The position numbers and the translations under genes are program-made. Below, piece after piece: positions 1-10,118 of a DNA stretch of 64,000 bases. Source of the DNA: an uncultured Clostridia bacterium (GTDB lineage: Bacteria; Bacillota; Clostridia; TANB77; CAG-508); the NCBI GenBank assembly GCA_934177725.1, contig CAKPPO010000008.1, forward strand, positions 1 to 64,000, given 5' to 3'. Under the pieces are notes generated by a model. That model was not told the origin of the DNA, did not search any database, and saw nothing but the letters and a program-made list of their open reading frames with translations. Every line of letters begins with the position of its first letter. The stretch's first letter is position 1.

Positions 1-1
1 T

Positions 2-985
2 TATACTTGTTTCGTATATGCTTAAGTTTGAGTTTGCTTTTATTGTTACTGGTATATTTGCTCCTGTTATTTCTTGTCCCCAATATATATATGTTACAAT
101 TAGTTCGTCTATTGCATTCTTTTTCCATTCTACTTGGTTTTCATAAGCTTCATTGTTTATTGTTATTAAGATTTTTCCAGTAGTTTTATCATATGTATAA
201 TTGTCTTCTCCAAATTCTAATCCTTGTTCGTCTCCGTTTGTTGCTTTAGTAGTATTTGCTATTACTTTTATTTCATCTGGCTTTTTGTTATATATTGATG
301 GTGCAATAATTTCTATTTTGCTTTTTTGAACTGGTAAAATGTTATCTTTTAAATATGATTGTACTGTATTTTGTAGTATTACATATTTTTTGTTATTTGT
401 ATTAAGTTGAAAGAATTTTGAAACTTGTATATTTAGTTCAGCTTGTTTTTCTGCTGTCCATGCTAATTTTACTGTAGTATTTTTTTCTACTTCTTTCTCT
501 TTTCCATTTCCATCTACATATGTACCAGTAAATTTTAATACATTTTCTTTATTAAATTCGTTTAAATCTATTTCTTCGTCAGCAATAATTTGTATTGGAA
601 TTGCCACTGTTATAGTATTGCCTTTGTTGATTTGATTAAAGTATATTTTATTATCTTCTATTTTAGATATTTCTTTTGTACTGTAATTATCTTGTATTTT
701 GAAGTTTGTGTTGTTCATTTCTAATTCGGCATTTTTTAAATATCCTGCATTTTTTACTGTTATTGTAATGTATAAGCTATTTTCTTTTTCTATATTTTTT
801 GTGTCAGAATGTGTTTTTTGGTTGTTTTTCATAAAGTATGCGTCAAATTCAACATTTGCTTGATTTGTATTACTAGTTTGGTCTTCTAAACTGCTTGCTA
901 TGACAGTTTTTATAATGCTGAAATAACTAAATGTCATTGCAAAAACTAATAAACTTGCTATTATTTTTATTCTCCTTCTTTTCAT
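2..985 (-). CDS. Secreted protein of unknown function (partial, 3' end outside window)
   Basis: The frame opens at an ATG behind a strong GAGGAGG site and runs off the left edge with no stop, giving about 328 visible residues. The N-terminus is a signal peptide: basic MKRRRIK, a hydrophobic stretch of about 20 residues, then an Ala-Ser junction. The mature part is rich in Asn, Lys, Glu and Thr and looks like repeated beta-sandwich (Ig-like) units typical of Clostridia surface proteins; this fold is inferred from composition. It contains no CGG codon in frame. I recognise no enzymatic motif. It is probably exported and bound to the surface or released. Confidence 0.75.
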   Translation of the reverse strand, partial: MKRRRIKIIASLLVFAMTFSYFSIIKTVIASSLEDQTSNTNQANVEFDAYFMKNNQKTHSDTKNIEKENSLYITITVKNAGYLKNAELEMNNTNFKIQDNYSTKEISKIEDNKIYFNQINKGNTITVAIPIQIIADEEIDLNEFNKENVLKFTGTYVDGNGKEKEVEKNTTVKLAWTAEKQAELNIQVSKFFQLNTNNKKYVILQNTVQSYLKDNILPVQKSKIEIIAPSIYNKKPDEIKVIANTTKATNGDEQGLEFGEDNYTYDKTTGKILITINNEAYENQVEWKKNAIDELIVTYIYWGQEITGANIPVTIKANSNLSIYETSI

Positions 986-1326
986 ACTTTTTCCTCCTCA
1001 GTTAAACCCAAAAGATTTCATATTATAACTTTTTGACATAATTTTTTCTTATTTTATATTTTTCTATATTTTTACACACTATTTTTACCTTTTCAATAGT
1101 TCTTCATTTTGTAATTGTTAGTAAGTCCTTTTTTCGTTTACGGAAGCTATTTTGAGCGGTTTTATATTAAATTTTTGTTACAATATTACAATCTTGTTAA
1201 ATTTATCATTCTTTTTCATATTTAAAGTGCATAATTGTTTTGAAAATGATTGCAAAGGATTTATATAAATTTTTGTAACACTTTTAGTTTTATTGCATAT
1301 TATTAGTTATACGAGGTGATTTATCT
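986..1326. other. Divergent intergenic region
   Basis: An AT-rich spacer between two divergent genes. A TATAAT at 1022-1027 on the minus strand may be the -10 box for the secreted protein, but no convincing -35 box is present. I see no RNA structure or open frame that I can support. Confidence 0.4.
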
Positions 1327-1671
1327 ATGAATAATAATGTTAATTCCTCTTTTCCAAACTTTGAAGAATTTGTTTCTTCTTTTAATAATAATAATACTGA
1401 TCCAAATTTGAATGATAGTTCAAGTTTTGAAAATAATGCAGAACAAAATAACCCTTTTGGAAATATTGATATGAATACGATTTTAAAAATAAAACAAGTT
1501 ATGGAGAAAATGAATAGTAATAAAAATAATCCCAGATCAAATTTACTATTGTCCTTAAAGCCTTATTTAAAGCCTAGTAGAAAGCAAAAAGTTGATCAAT
1601 ATATACAGCTTCTTAATATGAGTTCTATTATGGAAAACTTTGGGCAAATGGGTGGTGAAAAAATGAAATGA
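1327..1671 (+). CDS. Asn-rich small protein, unknown function
   Basis: A 114-residue protein with a good GAGGTG ribosome site. The first 60 residues are low-complexity and Asn-rich. The second half is ordered and basic (NPRSNLLLSLKPYLKPSRKQ), matching in style a conserved C-terminal block that recurs in Clostridia hypothetical proteins and is often paired with a second Asn-rich protein, as here. The stop overlaps the next start (ATGA), so the two are translationally coupled. A sporulation role is only a guess from the genome type. Confidence 0.7.
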   Translation: MNNNVNSSFPNFEEFVSSFNNNNTDPNLNDSSSFENNAEQNNPFGNIDMNTILKIKQVMEKMNSNKNNPRSNLLLSLKPYLKPSRKQKVDQYIQLLNMSSIMENFGQMGGEKMK

Positions 1672-2165
1672 TGAGTATGTATCCTTTTTTTGGTCCTTCG
1701 TTTTATAGGAGACCTTCACCTTATTACTCAAATAATGCTTCCATTTATAGTGCAAGGCGCACGGCAGAGCATAATTCAGATTATAATTCTACTTGTAGTA
1801 CAAGACTCAATTCTACTTATAATTTGAAGCGCAATTCACATTCTGATAATTTACATAATTCAAATCATTTTTCTAACAATAATAGTGAAACACATTGTTC
1901 CCCTAGGTTTTCCAATTCAAAGCAACAAGAAAAATTTAGTAATTCTAATTTTTCTTCTAACAATTCTACTAGAAATAATGAAAATTGCTTACCATATATA
2001 AATTCGTCTTTTGATGATAATTACTCTGATGAATGTTTTGAAATATTTGGTTTAAAACTTCATTTTGACGATTTGCTTATCATTTGTATATTATTTTTTC
2101 TTTATCAAGAAGATGTAAAAGATACTTATCTTTATATTTCTTTAATTTTATTATTGCTAAGTTAA
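1668..2165 (+). CDS. Asn/Ser-rich protein with hydrophobic C-terminus
   Basis: A 165-residue partner of the preceding gene, starting inside its stop codon. Residues 1-120 are low-complexity Asn/Ser with scattered Arg and His. The last 35 residues form a leucine/isoleucine-rich hydrophobic segment that is probably membrane-associated and is preceded by an acidic DD motif. A palindromic terminator follows directly, so the two genes form a closed bicistron. No known domain is recognised. Confidence 0.7.
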   Translation: MMSMYPFFGPSFYRRPSPYYSNNASIYSARRTAEHNSDYNSTCSTRLNSTYNLKRNSHSDNLHNSNHFSNNNSETHCSPRFSNSKQQEKFSNSNFSSNNSTRNNENCLPYINSSFDDNYSDECFEIFGLKLHFDDLLIICILFFLYQEDVKDTYLYISLILLLLS

Positions 2166-2190
2166 AAAAATCCGCTATAGCGGATTTTTT
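2165..2190 (+). terminator. Palindromic terminator (TCCGCTATAGCGGA family)
   Basis: A perfect palindrome with core TCCGCTATAGCGGA flanked by A6 and T6, starting at the last base of the upstream stop codon. It is a bidirectional intrinsic terminator and the first of several copies of the same core in this window. Confidence 0.85.
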
Positions 2191-2291
2191 GTTTTACTAT
2201 TGATATTTAGGTGTACATAATATATACTACAGACATAAAATTTATATTCTAATCTATTTTTTTCTTACATTATCAAAAGGAGGTATGCTTA

Positions 2292-2557
2292 TTGCCAATT
2301 ATTTCTCAGTTCTATGGAATTATTATTCAAATGTTCTTTAACGAAAATCAAAAACATTATAAAGAACATATTCATGTTAGATATATGAATATGAAGTTGT
2401 ATATGATTTAGATGGAAGTATTTTAGAAGGGGATTTACCAGTAAAACAAAGAAAATTAGTAGAAGCTTGGATTGCAATTCATCAAAATGATCTAAAAAAT
2501 TTATGGAATACTATGCAAAATTATGGTAAAATGTTTAAAATAGATCCATTAAAATAA
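2292..2557 (+). pseudogene. DUF4160 protein, frameshifted
   Basis: The reading starts at TTG (2292) behind AGGAGG and gives a typical DUF4160 N-terminus (PIISQFYGIIIQMFF, then EHIHVRY). It meets a stop at about 2410. Restoring one missing base near 2385 continues the family sequence (EYEVVYDLDGSILEGDLPVK, then EAWIAIHQNDL) to a stop at 2557, about 88 residues in all. Unlike the other frameshifts in the window there is no CGG here, so simple decay or a sequencing error is likely. The intact neighbour is DUF2442, its usual partner. Confidence 0.7.
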
Positions 2558-2573
2558 AAAAGGGGGCTTATTT

Positions 2574-2819
2574 ATGTACATAGTACCAAAACCTATAGAA
2601 GTTAGGGCTTTAGAAAATTATGATTTATATATAAAATTCGAAGATGGAAAGGAAAAAATTTATAACGTAAAGCATTTAATTGAAAAATTTTCTTTTTATG
2701 AAAATCTTAAAGATATTAATTATTTTAAATGTGTAAGAGTTTATGGAAATACTGTTGTTTGGAAAAATGGAGAAGATATTGCACCTGAAAATTTATATTA
2801 TGATAGTATTTTAGTTTAG
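2574..2819 (+). CDS. DUF2442 domain protein
   Basis: An 81-residue protein spanning one DUF2442 domain: an N-terminal beta segment (KPIEVRALENYDLYIKFEDG), a central helix, and the typical C-terminal VWKNGEDIAPENLY. It lies 16 bases after the DUF4160 reading. DUF4160-DUF2442 pairs are widespread in bacteria and have been suspected to be small stress or toxin-antitoxin-like modules; the biochemical role is not established. If DUF4160 is truly broken, this is an orphan half. Confidence 0.85.
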   Translation: MYIVPKPIEVRALENYDLYIKFEDGKEKIYNVKHLIEKFSFYENLKDINYFKCVRVYGNTVVWKNGEDIAPENLYYDSILV

Positions 2820-2830
2820 AATATAGATTA

Positions 2831-2858
2831 AAAAAAATCCGTTGTATCGGATTTTTTT
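2831..2858. terminator. Bidirectional terminator between convergent genes
   Basis: A-run, ATCCG, short loop, CGGAT, T-run between two convergent genes. The core is a diverged relative of the TCCGCTATAGCGGA palindrome, with the loop-proximal bases changed. Confidence 0.8.
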
Positions 2859-2872
2859 GTTTTCTATCCATT

Positions 2873-3628
2873 TTACAATATCATTAACCTTTTTATTATC
2901 TTTTCTTTTGGTGTAAATACCATATATTTTATAAAGTATTTTTGTATTGGATTAAAGAAAGTATCTAATAGTAAAATATCTTTTATTCTAAATTTTATTC
3001 CCTTTTTCTCTAAATAATCGCAAGTAAATAATTTACAAGAAATGCATTTTGCACCACATGTATAGTCTTCTTTTAGATATTCGCATAAAACAAGTTTTGA
3101 AAGTGGCCCAATCCATTTATTTTTAAAATGATGGCAACATCCTGTTATAGATGATGTATTCATTTTTTCCCCACATTTATTGTTTTTAAAATCACACAAG
3201 TTTTTTCCATAAAAATAATTATCTAGGTAATTACATACTGTATCATAAATATAATTATATCTTTCATATTTTGTGTTATAAAATATTGCATTAATGGCTT
3301 GAATAAAATCATTATGTTCTTGATTTGTACTATTAAAGTTTATTAAATAGCCAATTATCTTTTTATTATTCTCGAGTGTTCCAATTTCTATGTTTATTTT
3401 TGATGCAATATTTTTTATGAATAGCAATCTTTTTAATATTCTTTTATATTGTTTTTTAGTTATCTTTTCAAAATCTATATTTAGCATAAGTTTTTTATTT
3501 TTTATTACTTTATTTAAATTTAAATTTTGTATATCTACTGCTTTTTTGTCTGTTATTTGTTTATTGTTATTAATGATTTGTATATTATAATCATTATCTA
3601 ACCTTATGCTATCTATTACAGTATTCAT
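2873..3628 (-). CDS. Cysteine-rich protein of unknown function
   Basis: 251 residues, starting at an ATG with a GGGAG ribosome site. The N-terminal 120 residues are Asn/Lys/Ile-rich. Residues from about 130 to 210 hold ten cysteines, including CC-HH and a C-x3-C-x2-C-x4-C cluster that could bind metal or an iron-sulfur centre. The spacing C-x3-C-x2-C resembles a radical-SAM motif but lies near the C-terminus without a barrel, so I do not call it one. Family not recognised. Confidence 0.7.
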   Translation of the reverse strand: MNTVIDSIRLDNDYNIQIINNNKQITDKKAVDIQNLNLNKVIKNKKLMLNIDFEKITKKQYKRILKRLLFIKNIASKINIEIGTLENNKKIIGYLINFNSTNQEHNDFIQAINAIFYNTKYERYNYIYDTVCNYLDNYFYGKNLCDFKNNKCGEKMNTSSITGCCHHFKNKWIGPLSKLVLCEYLKEDYTCGAKCISCKLFTCDYLEKKGIKFRIKDILLLDTFFNPIQKYFIKYMVFTPKEKIIKRLMIL

Positions 3629-3656
3629 AATTATTATCTCCCTTTATCAAATTGAT

Positions 3657-3683
3657 GGGATCTGAAAAAATTTTTCAGATCCC
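3657..3683. terminator. Hairpin terminator
   Basis: A perfect inverted repeat with stem GGGATCTGAAAAA, placed just past the stop of the 57-residue minus-strand gene and before the cysteine-rich gene's ribosome site. Confidence 0.65.
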
Positions 3684-3696
3684 TAGGTACTGCTAT

Positions 3697-3870
3697 TTAG
3701 TTTTTGTTGTGATACAACTGTCCATTGTTGGAGACATCATTATTGATGCGATAATCACCATCACCTGTAACATACCCAACTCTTTTGTCGTTTCCGTCAT
3801 AGACGTCTCCACCTTTTGAATATCCTCCAGGATACTCCCTACGAAAATCACTGCTGTCTTTCCATGCCAT
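3697..3870 (-). CDS. Small Gly/Asp-rich protein, unknown
   Basis: 57 residues. I choose the ATG at 3870 because an AGGAGG site sits 8 bases upstream; a longer upstream reading has no such site. The protein is hydrophilic and Gly/Asp/Tyr/Asn-rich (EYPGGYSKGGDVYDGNDKR). No known family. It occupies the place downstream of minC where minD is commonly found. Confidence 0.6.
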   Translation of the reverse strand: MAWKDSSDFRREYPGGYSKGGDVYDGNDKRVGYVTGDGDYRINNDVSNNGQLYHNKN

Positions 3871-3993
3871 AATAGCGTCCTCCTTTTTTACTTTCAACGT
3901 GTATTGTACCTTATAGTTAAATTTTACTATTAAATCACATAAATGTCAATAGATATTGTAAAAAAGTGTCAATTTCCGCTATTGCGTATTTTT

Positions 3994-4611
3994 TTATTCT
4001 ACTTCTATTTCATTGTTTTCGTTAATATATGCATATTCATATTTTTTAATTTCTTCTAGTTCTTCTTTTTCGAATTCTTTTATTTTGTCTGCTATACGTA
4101 TTTGTGGGCAAGCTATTTTATTTGCTGCTATTATTGCTTCTCTATTTCCTTTTGCTCCTGCATGTGCTAACCCTCTTATTTCTCCTAGTACTATGACGTT
4201 TTCTTCTGCTATTACTTCTGCTCCTGCATTTATATCTCCAAGTACTACAATACTTCCTTCATATTCTACTTTTTGTCCACAACGTAAAGATGATTTATAA
4301 AACATTGTTTCTGATGATTTTATTTCTTGATAGAATCCTTTTTTTATTCCATGAAGTCCTAAAGTTGTTGGACTTTCAAATTCTACTTCTACATCTATTT
4401 TTTCTTTAATTATTTTTTGTATTTCTTCCATTTCTTTGTTCTTTAGTATTTTTCCTTTAACTTTTATAGGTGTAGTATCACCTTTATATAACTTTTCTAA
4501 GTCTTTTATTTTATCTTTTAGGCACTCTATAATTTCTTTTTCTTCTGTTTCTTCGTCAATTATTATCCATATCTCATCTTTTTTTAGTTGTATTTTTATA
4601 CAATTTTTCAT
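3994..4611 (-). CDS. minC: Septum site-determining protein MinC
   Basis: 205 residues. The C-terminal half is the MinC beta-helix domain with the typical sequence from SIVVLGDINAGAEV to GEIRGLAHAG, then ACPQIRIAD. The N-terminal half is a weaker MinC_N-like alpha/beta domain. MinC inhibits FtsZ polymerisation and is normally recruited to the membrane by MinD. The gene follows PBP2 in the standard mre-min order, but minD and minE are not next to it. The ribosome site TAGGAGGG supports the start. Confidence 0.88.
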   Translation of the reverse strand: MKNCIKIQLKKDEIWIIIDEETEEKEIIECLKDKIKDLEKLYKGDTTPIKVKGKILKNKEMEEIQKIIKEKIDVEVEFESPTTLGLHGIKKGFYQEIKSSETMFYKSSLRCGQKVEYEGSIVVLGDINAGAEVIAEENVIVLGEIRGLAHAGAKGNREAIIAANKIACPQIRIADKIKEFEKEELEEIKKYEYAYINENNEIEVE

Positions 4612-4685
4612 TTTAGTACCCTCCTACTTAATATGTTTTAATATTCTTATTTTAAGTGTATATTCTTGTGATTTTCTAACCTATT

Positions 4686-6800
4686 TTAATTTTGCATTTC
4701 TACTGTTGGTATTGCACTCATATCTTCTGTTACTTGGTTTGCATTCATTCCAAAATATTCTGCTATTATGTCTCTTGCTGGAACTGCTGCTTTTCCTCCT
4801 GATTGTCCATTTTCTATCATTACTACTATTGCTATTTCTGGTTCATCATATGGTGCAAATCCTACGAACCATGCATTTGTTATCTTTTTGCCATTTTCGT
4901 CTACTCTTCCTGTTTGTGCAGAACCTGTTTTTCCTCCAACTTCTATATTAAAGTTTTTGAATATTGAGTAAGCTGTTCCTCCTGATTCCGTAGTAACCCC
5001 TTTCATTCCCTCTAGTACTGCATTTAAATTTTCTTGTTTAAATGTTACTTTTTCACTATCGTCTGCTTGTATTCCTAAACGATTTTTTAAGTATTCGTTT
5101 ATTTCTTCTCTACTTACTTCTTTTCCACTTTGATCTATTACAGATTTTATTATACTAACATCTACGTCGTTTCCACCATTTGCTAGCATACTTGTGTATT
5201 TTGCCATTTGAAGTGTTGTAAAACTGTTATTTCCTTGACCTATTGCTGCTGGTAATATGTCTCCTCCGTTCCATGCTTGTCCTAAACTTTTTGAAGTTTC
5301 TGGACTTGCTACATATCCCGCTTCTTCTCCTAAAAGTTCTATTCCTGTTTTTTTACCTAAACCTAATGCTTTAGTATATTTTGCTAAACTTTGTATTCCT
5401 GACCTATTTCCTACTTCATAGAAGAAATAGTTACAAGAATGAACTATTGCATCTGTTACGTTTAAATACCCATGTCCTCTAATATACCAACATTTTGGAT
5501 TATAGTCTGATGAAAATTTATATATTCCTACGTCATTTATTTTTTCTCTTATAGTTATTGCTCCTGTTTCTAGACCTGTAATTGCTGTTACCATTTTGTA
5601 GGTTGACCCTGGTGATGATGGTGAAGATATTGCTCTATTTACAAATGGGTGCATTCTTGCATATTCTGATTCTGCTTCTTTTGTATAATATACCCATTTG
5701 TCTGTGCTTATTCCCCCTACAAAGTCTTGTGGATTAAAGTCTGGGTAACTTGCCATTGCTAATACTTCGCCTGTTTTTACTTTCATAACAACTGCTGATC
5801 CACCTGTTACATTTACTCCTTCTGAAGCACTTATACTTTCTATACTATCTTTTAATGTGCTTTCTGTAACTTTTTGTAGGTTTGCATCTATTGTTAGAAT
5901 AACATCTGAACCACTTATTGCTTCTTCTGAAATGTATTCGTCTGTAACTGTTCCATCTACTGCCATATCTATTTGTTTTATTCCATTTTTGCCCTTTAGG
6001 TAGTCTTCCATAATGTATTCTATTCCTGTTTTTCCTATTATATCATTTTGTCCATACACATCCTCTTTTCCTTTAAGTTCTTCTGAGGAAATACTGCTAG
6101 TGTAACCTAATATATGTGATGCTAAACTTCCAGATGGATAACTTCTTATTGTTTTTGATGCTATTGTTACTCCTGGAAAGTCTGCATTTTGTTCATTGAA
6201 CTGTGCTAAACTATTTTGCCCTAAATTACTTGCTAGTTCTACAGATTTTGTATTGCTATAACCATTTTTTGCTATATAGTAACGAAGTGTCATTATTTTT
6301 CTTGCTTCTTGCACATTCTCGTTTTCTATTTTATATTTTTGTTTTAGTATGTAAAAACATTCTTCTGCTGTTTTGTTTTCATCTATTTTATTTTGTTTTT
6401 TCCACTCTTTTTGTGCTTCTTCGCTTATTGTGAATGAAAATGGCTCTACACTTATTGGTAAATTATCTACATATGCATCTTGGTTTGCTTCTAGTATTTG
6501 TGTTATTTTTAAAAGTGTATTATTTAAAGTTTGTGTATCTATTTTTGTTTTATATAATTGTAAACAACTACCTAAAGTTGTTGTTGCAAGCTTATTTCCT
6601 GATTGATCTGATATGTTTCCTCTAGCTGCTTCTTGTATACTTTCTCTTGTTAATCTTGTATTTGATTGTTCCCTATATTCTTCTCCATGTACTATTTGAA
6701 GGTTAAATAGTTGAAGTAGTAATACTATTCCTATTATATAAACTAATGTTGATACTATATTGTATCTTAGCTTTTCTTTTTTATCTTTACTATAATTCAA
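4686..6800 (-). CDS. mrdA: Penicillin-binding protein 2 (elongasome transpeptidase)
   Basis: 704 residues with a TTG start 7 bases after GGAGGTG. An N-terminal membrane anchor (about 15-37) is followed by the PBP dimerisation region and the transpeptidase domain. Catalytic motifs are S-T-Y-K at 399-402, S-C-N at 455-457 and K-T-G at 624-626. A class B PBP, it crosslinks peptidoglycan during cell elongation together with RodA and MreBCD. It sits in the mreB-mreC-mreD-mrdA-minC order. The acceptor stretch before S399 is SSPSSPG rather than the commoner EPG form; the motif is otherwise intact. Confidence 0.95.
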   Translation of the reverse strand: MNYSKDKKEKLRYNIVSTLVYIIGIVLLLQLFNLQIVHGEEYREQSNTRLTRESIQEAARGNISDQSGNKLATTTLGSCLQLYKTKIDTQTLNNTLLKITQILEANQDAYVDNLPISVEPFSFTISEEAQKEWKKQNKIDENKTAEECFYILKQKYKIENENVQEARKIMTLRYYIAKNGYSNTKSVELASNLGQNSLAQFNEQNADFPGVTIASKTIRSYPSGSLASHILGYTSSISSEELKGKEDVYGQNDIIGKTGIEYIMEDYLKGKNGIKQIDMAVDGTVTDEYISEEAISGSDVILTIDANLQKVTESTLKDSIESISASEGVNVTGGSAVVMKVKTGEVLAMASYPDFNPQDFVGGISTDKWVYYTKEAESEYARMHPFVNRAISSPSSPGSTYKMVTAITGLETGAITIREKINDVGIYKFSSDYNPKCWYIRGHGYLNVTDAIVHSCNYFFYEVGNRSGIQSLAKYTKALGLGKKTGIELLGEEAGYVASPETSKSLGQAWNGGDILPAAIGQGNNSFTTLQMAKYTSMLANGGNDVDVSIIKSVIDQSGKEVSREEINEYLKNRLGIQADDSEKVTFKQENLNAVLEGMKGVTTESGGTAYSIFKNFNIEVGGKTGSAQTGRVDENGKKITNAWFVGFAPYDEPEIAIVVMIENGQSGGKAAVPARDIIAEYFGMNANQVTEDMSAIPTVEMQN

Positions 6801-6839
6801 CTAATCACCTCCTGCTTTCTTATATTTTATTTTTCTCAT

Positions 6840-7373
6840 TTAAAAATACCTTGTTAATATTTTTTGTACTTTAAAGGTTTCTTCTATTTTGTAACCTAAT
6901 TTTTGCATTAGTGGATAGAATATTATTATTAAAATTGTATTATACATTGCTTCTATAAGAAGTATTTTTATAAAGTCCATTATTTCTACATTTATTGATT
7001 GCTCTATTATTTGTATAATATAACTTCCTATTTCGAATATGAATGTACTTCCTATTACCATTAAAATTATTGTTATTTTGCTTTCTTTTGAAAAGTTTTT
7101 ATCGAAATAGCCACCTATTATGCCTATTACACCGAACATTATTGCATATGTTCCTAAGTTTTTTCCAAGTAATATATCTAAAAATAGCCCTGATATTCCT
7201 CCAAATGGAATTCCTACTTTTACCCCTGCATATAAGCTTACAAATAATATAAATACTATGAAAAAGTTTGGCTTTACTCCTGCTATTGTGAACCAATTGA
7301 AGAAGTTTGCTTGAAGGAAATATATTATTAAAAATGCAATTATTAATAGTATTATTGTAAGTGTTTTTTTCAT
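6840..7373 (-). CDS. mreD: Rod shape-determining protein MreD
   Basis: 177 residues, almost entirely hydrophobic with five or six membrane segments. It contains the MreD-type conserved stretch GVKPNFFIVFILFVSL followed by GIPFGGISGLFLDILLG. It is an integral membrane partner of MreC in the elongation complex. It lies between mreC and mrdA in the usual order, with an AAAGGA site before the ATG. Confidence 0.92.
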   Translation of the reverse strand: MKKTLTIILLIIAFLIIYFLQANFFNWFTIAGVKPNFFIVFILFVSLYAGVKVGIPFGGISGLFLDILLGKNLGTYAIMFGVIGIIGGYFDKNFSKESKITIILMVIGSTFIFEIGSYIIQIIEQSINVEIMDFIKILLIEAMYNTILIIIFYPLMQKLGYKIEETFKVQKILTRYF

Positions 7374-7444
7374 TTTTCCTTTATATAATATATTTGTAAA
7401 AATATATTATATTGAACTCCTTTCTTTAAATTGGTTTATTTATT

Positions 7445-8258
7445 CTATTTAATTACTAAAACTGTTTCTAGCTTTTCAAAGTTTACTGCTGTTTCTATAA
7501 TTGCATATCTATCTGTTATGTTTTTTGTATTTACAACTTTTTTTATTGTTCCTATATGAATTCCTTTTGGATATATTCCTCCAAGTCCTGATGTTTCTAT
7601 TTTGTCTCCTTCTAGTATTGTTGCTTTTGTTGGTATAAATGTTGCTTTTAATGTAGAACTACTATTTAATGTTCCCCTTGCTATAAGTGCATCTCTTGAT
7701 GTTGTTATTAAACAACTTGTTGTACTTGCTGTATCTATAATTGTTTGAACTTTTGCTGTACTTTCTGTTACTGATATTATATGTCCTACTAAACCTTTTT
7801 CTGAAATTACTGGCATATTTACTGCAACACCATCTTTTGAACCCACATTTATTATTATTGTATCATTGTAATTGCTTATGTCTTTGTTTATTACATATGC
7901 TGGTACTGTTTGGAATTCATTATATTTTTCTTTTAAATTTACGTATTCTTTTAATGTGTTGTTTTCAGATTTTATTATTTCTAGTTCTCTTAGTGATTGT
8001 TCTAGTTCACTGTTTTTTTGTTTTAGTTTTTCATTTTCTTCTTGTAATGTGTTTATATTTGTAAAAAAGCTATTATTTCCGTGAAATCCAATTTTTAAAG
8101 TAAGTTAATCCATTTTGAATTGGCATTACAAGCACACCTACACCACTTTCTAAGTGTGTAACGTTTTCTATTTTTATATTAGATACTATTACAATAATAA
8201 TTAGTACTACTATTGTAATTATTATTCCTATTATGCTTGTTTTCTTACTTTTGCGCAC
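7445..8258 (-). CDS. mreC: Rod shape-determining protein MreC, +1 frameshift at CGG
   Basis: The gene reads from GTG at 8258 through a membrane segment (about 10-28) to codon 60, an in-frame CGG (8079-8081), and stops two codons later. Skipping the C gives Gly and continues through a coiled coil (EENEKLKQKNSELEQSL) into the MreC beta-barrel (GSKDGVAVNMPVI to the end). The full product would be 270 residues, normal for MreC; the total length is 3n+1, so exactly one base is in excess. The protein is a periplasm-facing scaffold for the elongasome. The same C-before-GG insertion occurs in four other genes here. Confidence 0.85.
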
Positions 8259-8317
8259 TTTTGGTTCCTACCTTTCTTTTTATAGAAGATAGTTATGGTA
8301 GATTTATATTTAGTGTT

Positions 8318-9395
<1,078 letters not shown>

Positions 9396-9407
9396 TTATA
9401 TTTCTTT

Positions 9408-10082
9408 TTAAGCTAATGCTAATATACTTTTATAATCTCCATCGCCAATTATTATATGGTCTAGCAATTTTAGTCCTAATAATTCTGCACCTTTTTTTAT
9501 ATCTTTTGTTACTTTTATATCATTCATACTTGGCGTTACATCTCCACTAGGATGATTATGTACTAAAATGAAGTTGCTCATTCCTGTTTTTAGAATTTCT
9601 TCAAAAATTCTTTTTGGTTCTATGTGTGCGGAGAATGTGTTTCCGATAGAAATATCTACAATCTTTTGTACTACATTTTTTGTGTTTAATATTAGAATTT
9701 TTACTATTTCGTTTTTTTCGTATCTCAGTTCTTCCATAAGCAAGTTTGCTACGTCTTTTGAGCCTTTTATTTGTGTACTTAAACTTTGTGGTCTTGACAT
9801 TCTTTTTGCAAGTTCACATACGGCTTTTATTTGAATAGCTTTTACTTTGCCTATTCCCTTTATTTTTTGTAATTCTTTTATAGAAATTTCTTGAAGATCT
9901 CTAATATTCTGTCTTTCTATTAATGCTAGCACTTGCTGTGCTACTGCCACAGCTGTTTGGTTTTTTGTGCCTGTTTTTAGTATAATAGCAAGAAGTTCAG
10001 AATTAGAAAGAGCTTTTTCTCCATACATTTCCATTTTTTCATAGGGTCTTTCAGAATTTGGTAATTGTTTTAAGGTTAACAT
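9408..10082 (-). CDS. radC: RadC family JAB/MPN protein
   Basis: 224 residues. An N-terminal helix-hairpin-helix region (KGIGKVKA, about 75-82) is followed by the MPN/JAB domain with metal motif H175-N-H177-P-S-G-D181, which is complete. RadC proteins are predicted metal-dependent hydrolases; the older DNA repair role is doubtful. Position directly before mreB is the common arrangement in Clostridia. There is no CGG in frame. Confidence 0.93.
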   Translation of the reverse strand: MLTLKQLPNSERPYEKMEMYGEKALSNSELLAIILKTGTKNQTAVAVAQQVLALIERQNIRDLQEISIKELQKIKGIGKVKAIQIKAVCELAKRMSRPQSLSTQIKGSKDVANLLMEELRYEKNEIVKILILNTKNVVQKIVDISIGNTFSAHIEPKRIFEEILKTGMSNFILVHNHPSGDVTPSMNDIKVTKDIKKGAELLGLKLLDHIIIGDGDYKSILALA

Positions 10083-10118
10083 TTCTTTCCTTTCTTTAAG
10101 CCCCTATTTATTTTTAAA

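Noticed and set aside
2289..2477. Minus-strand hydrophobic frame
   Set aside because: Antisense shadow of the frameshifted DUF4160 gene on the plus strand.
4436..4951. Long hydrophobic plus-strand reading frame
   Set aside because: It lies antisense across minC and the 3' end of the PBP2 gene; AT-rich genes read backwards give Leu/Phe-rich frames. No ribosome site.
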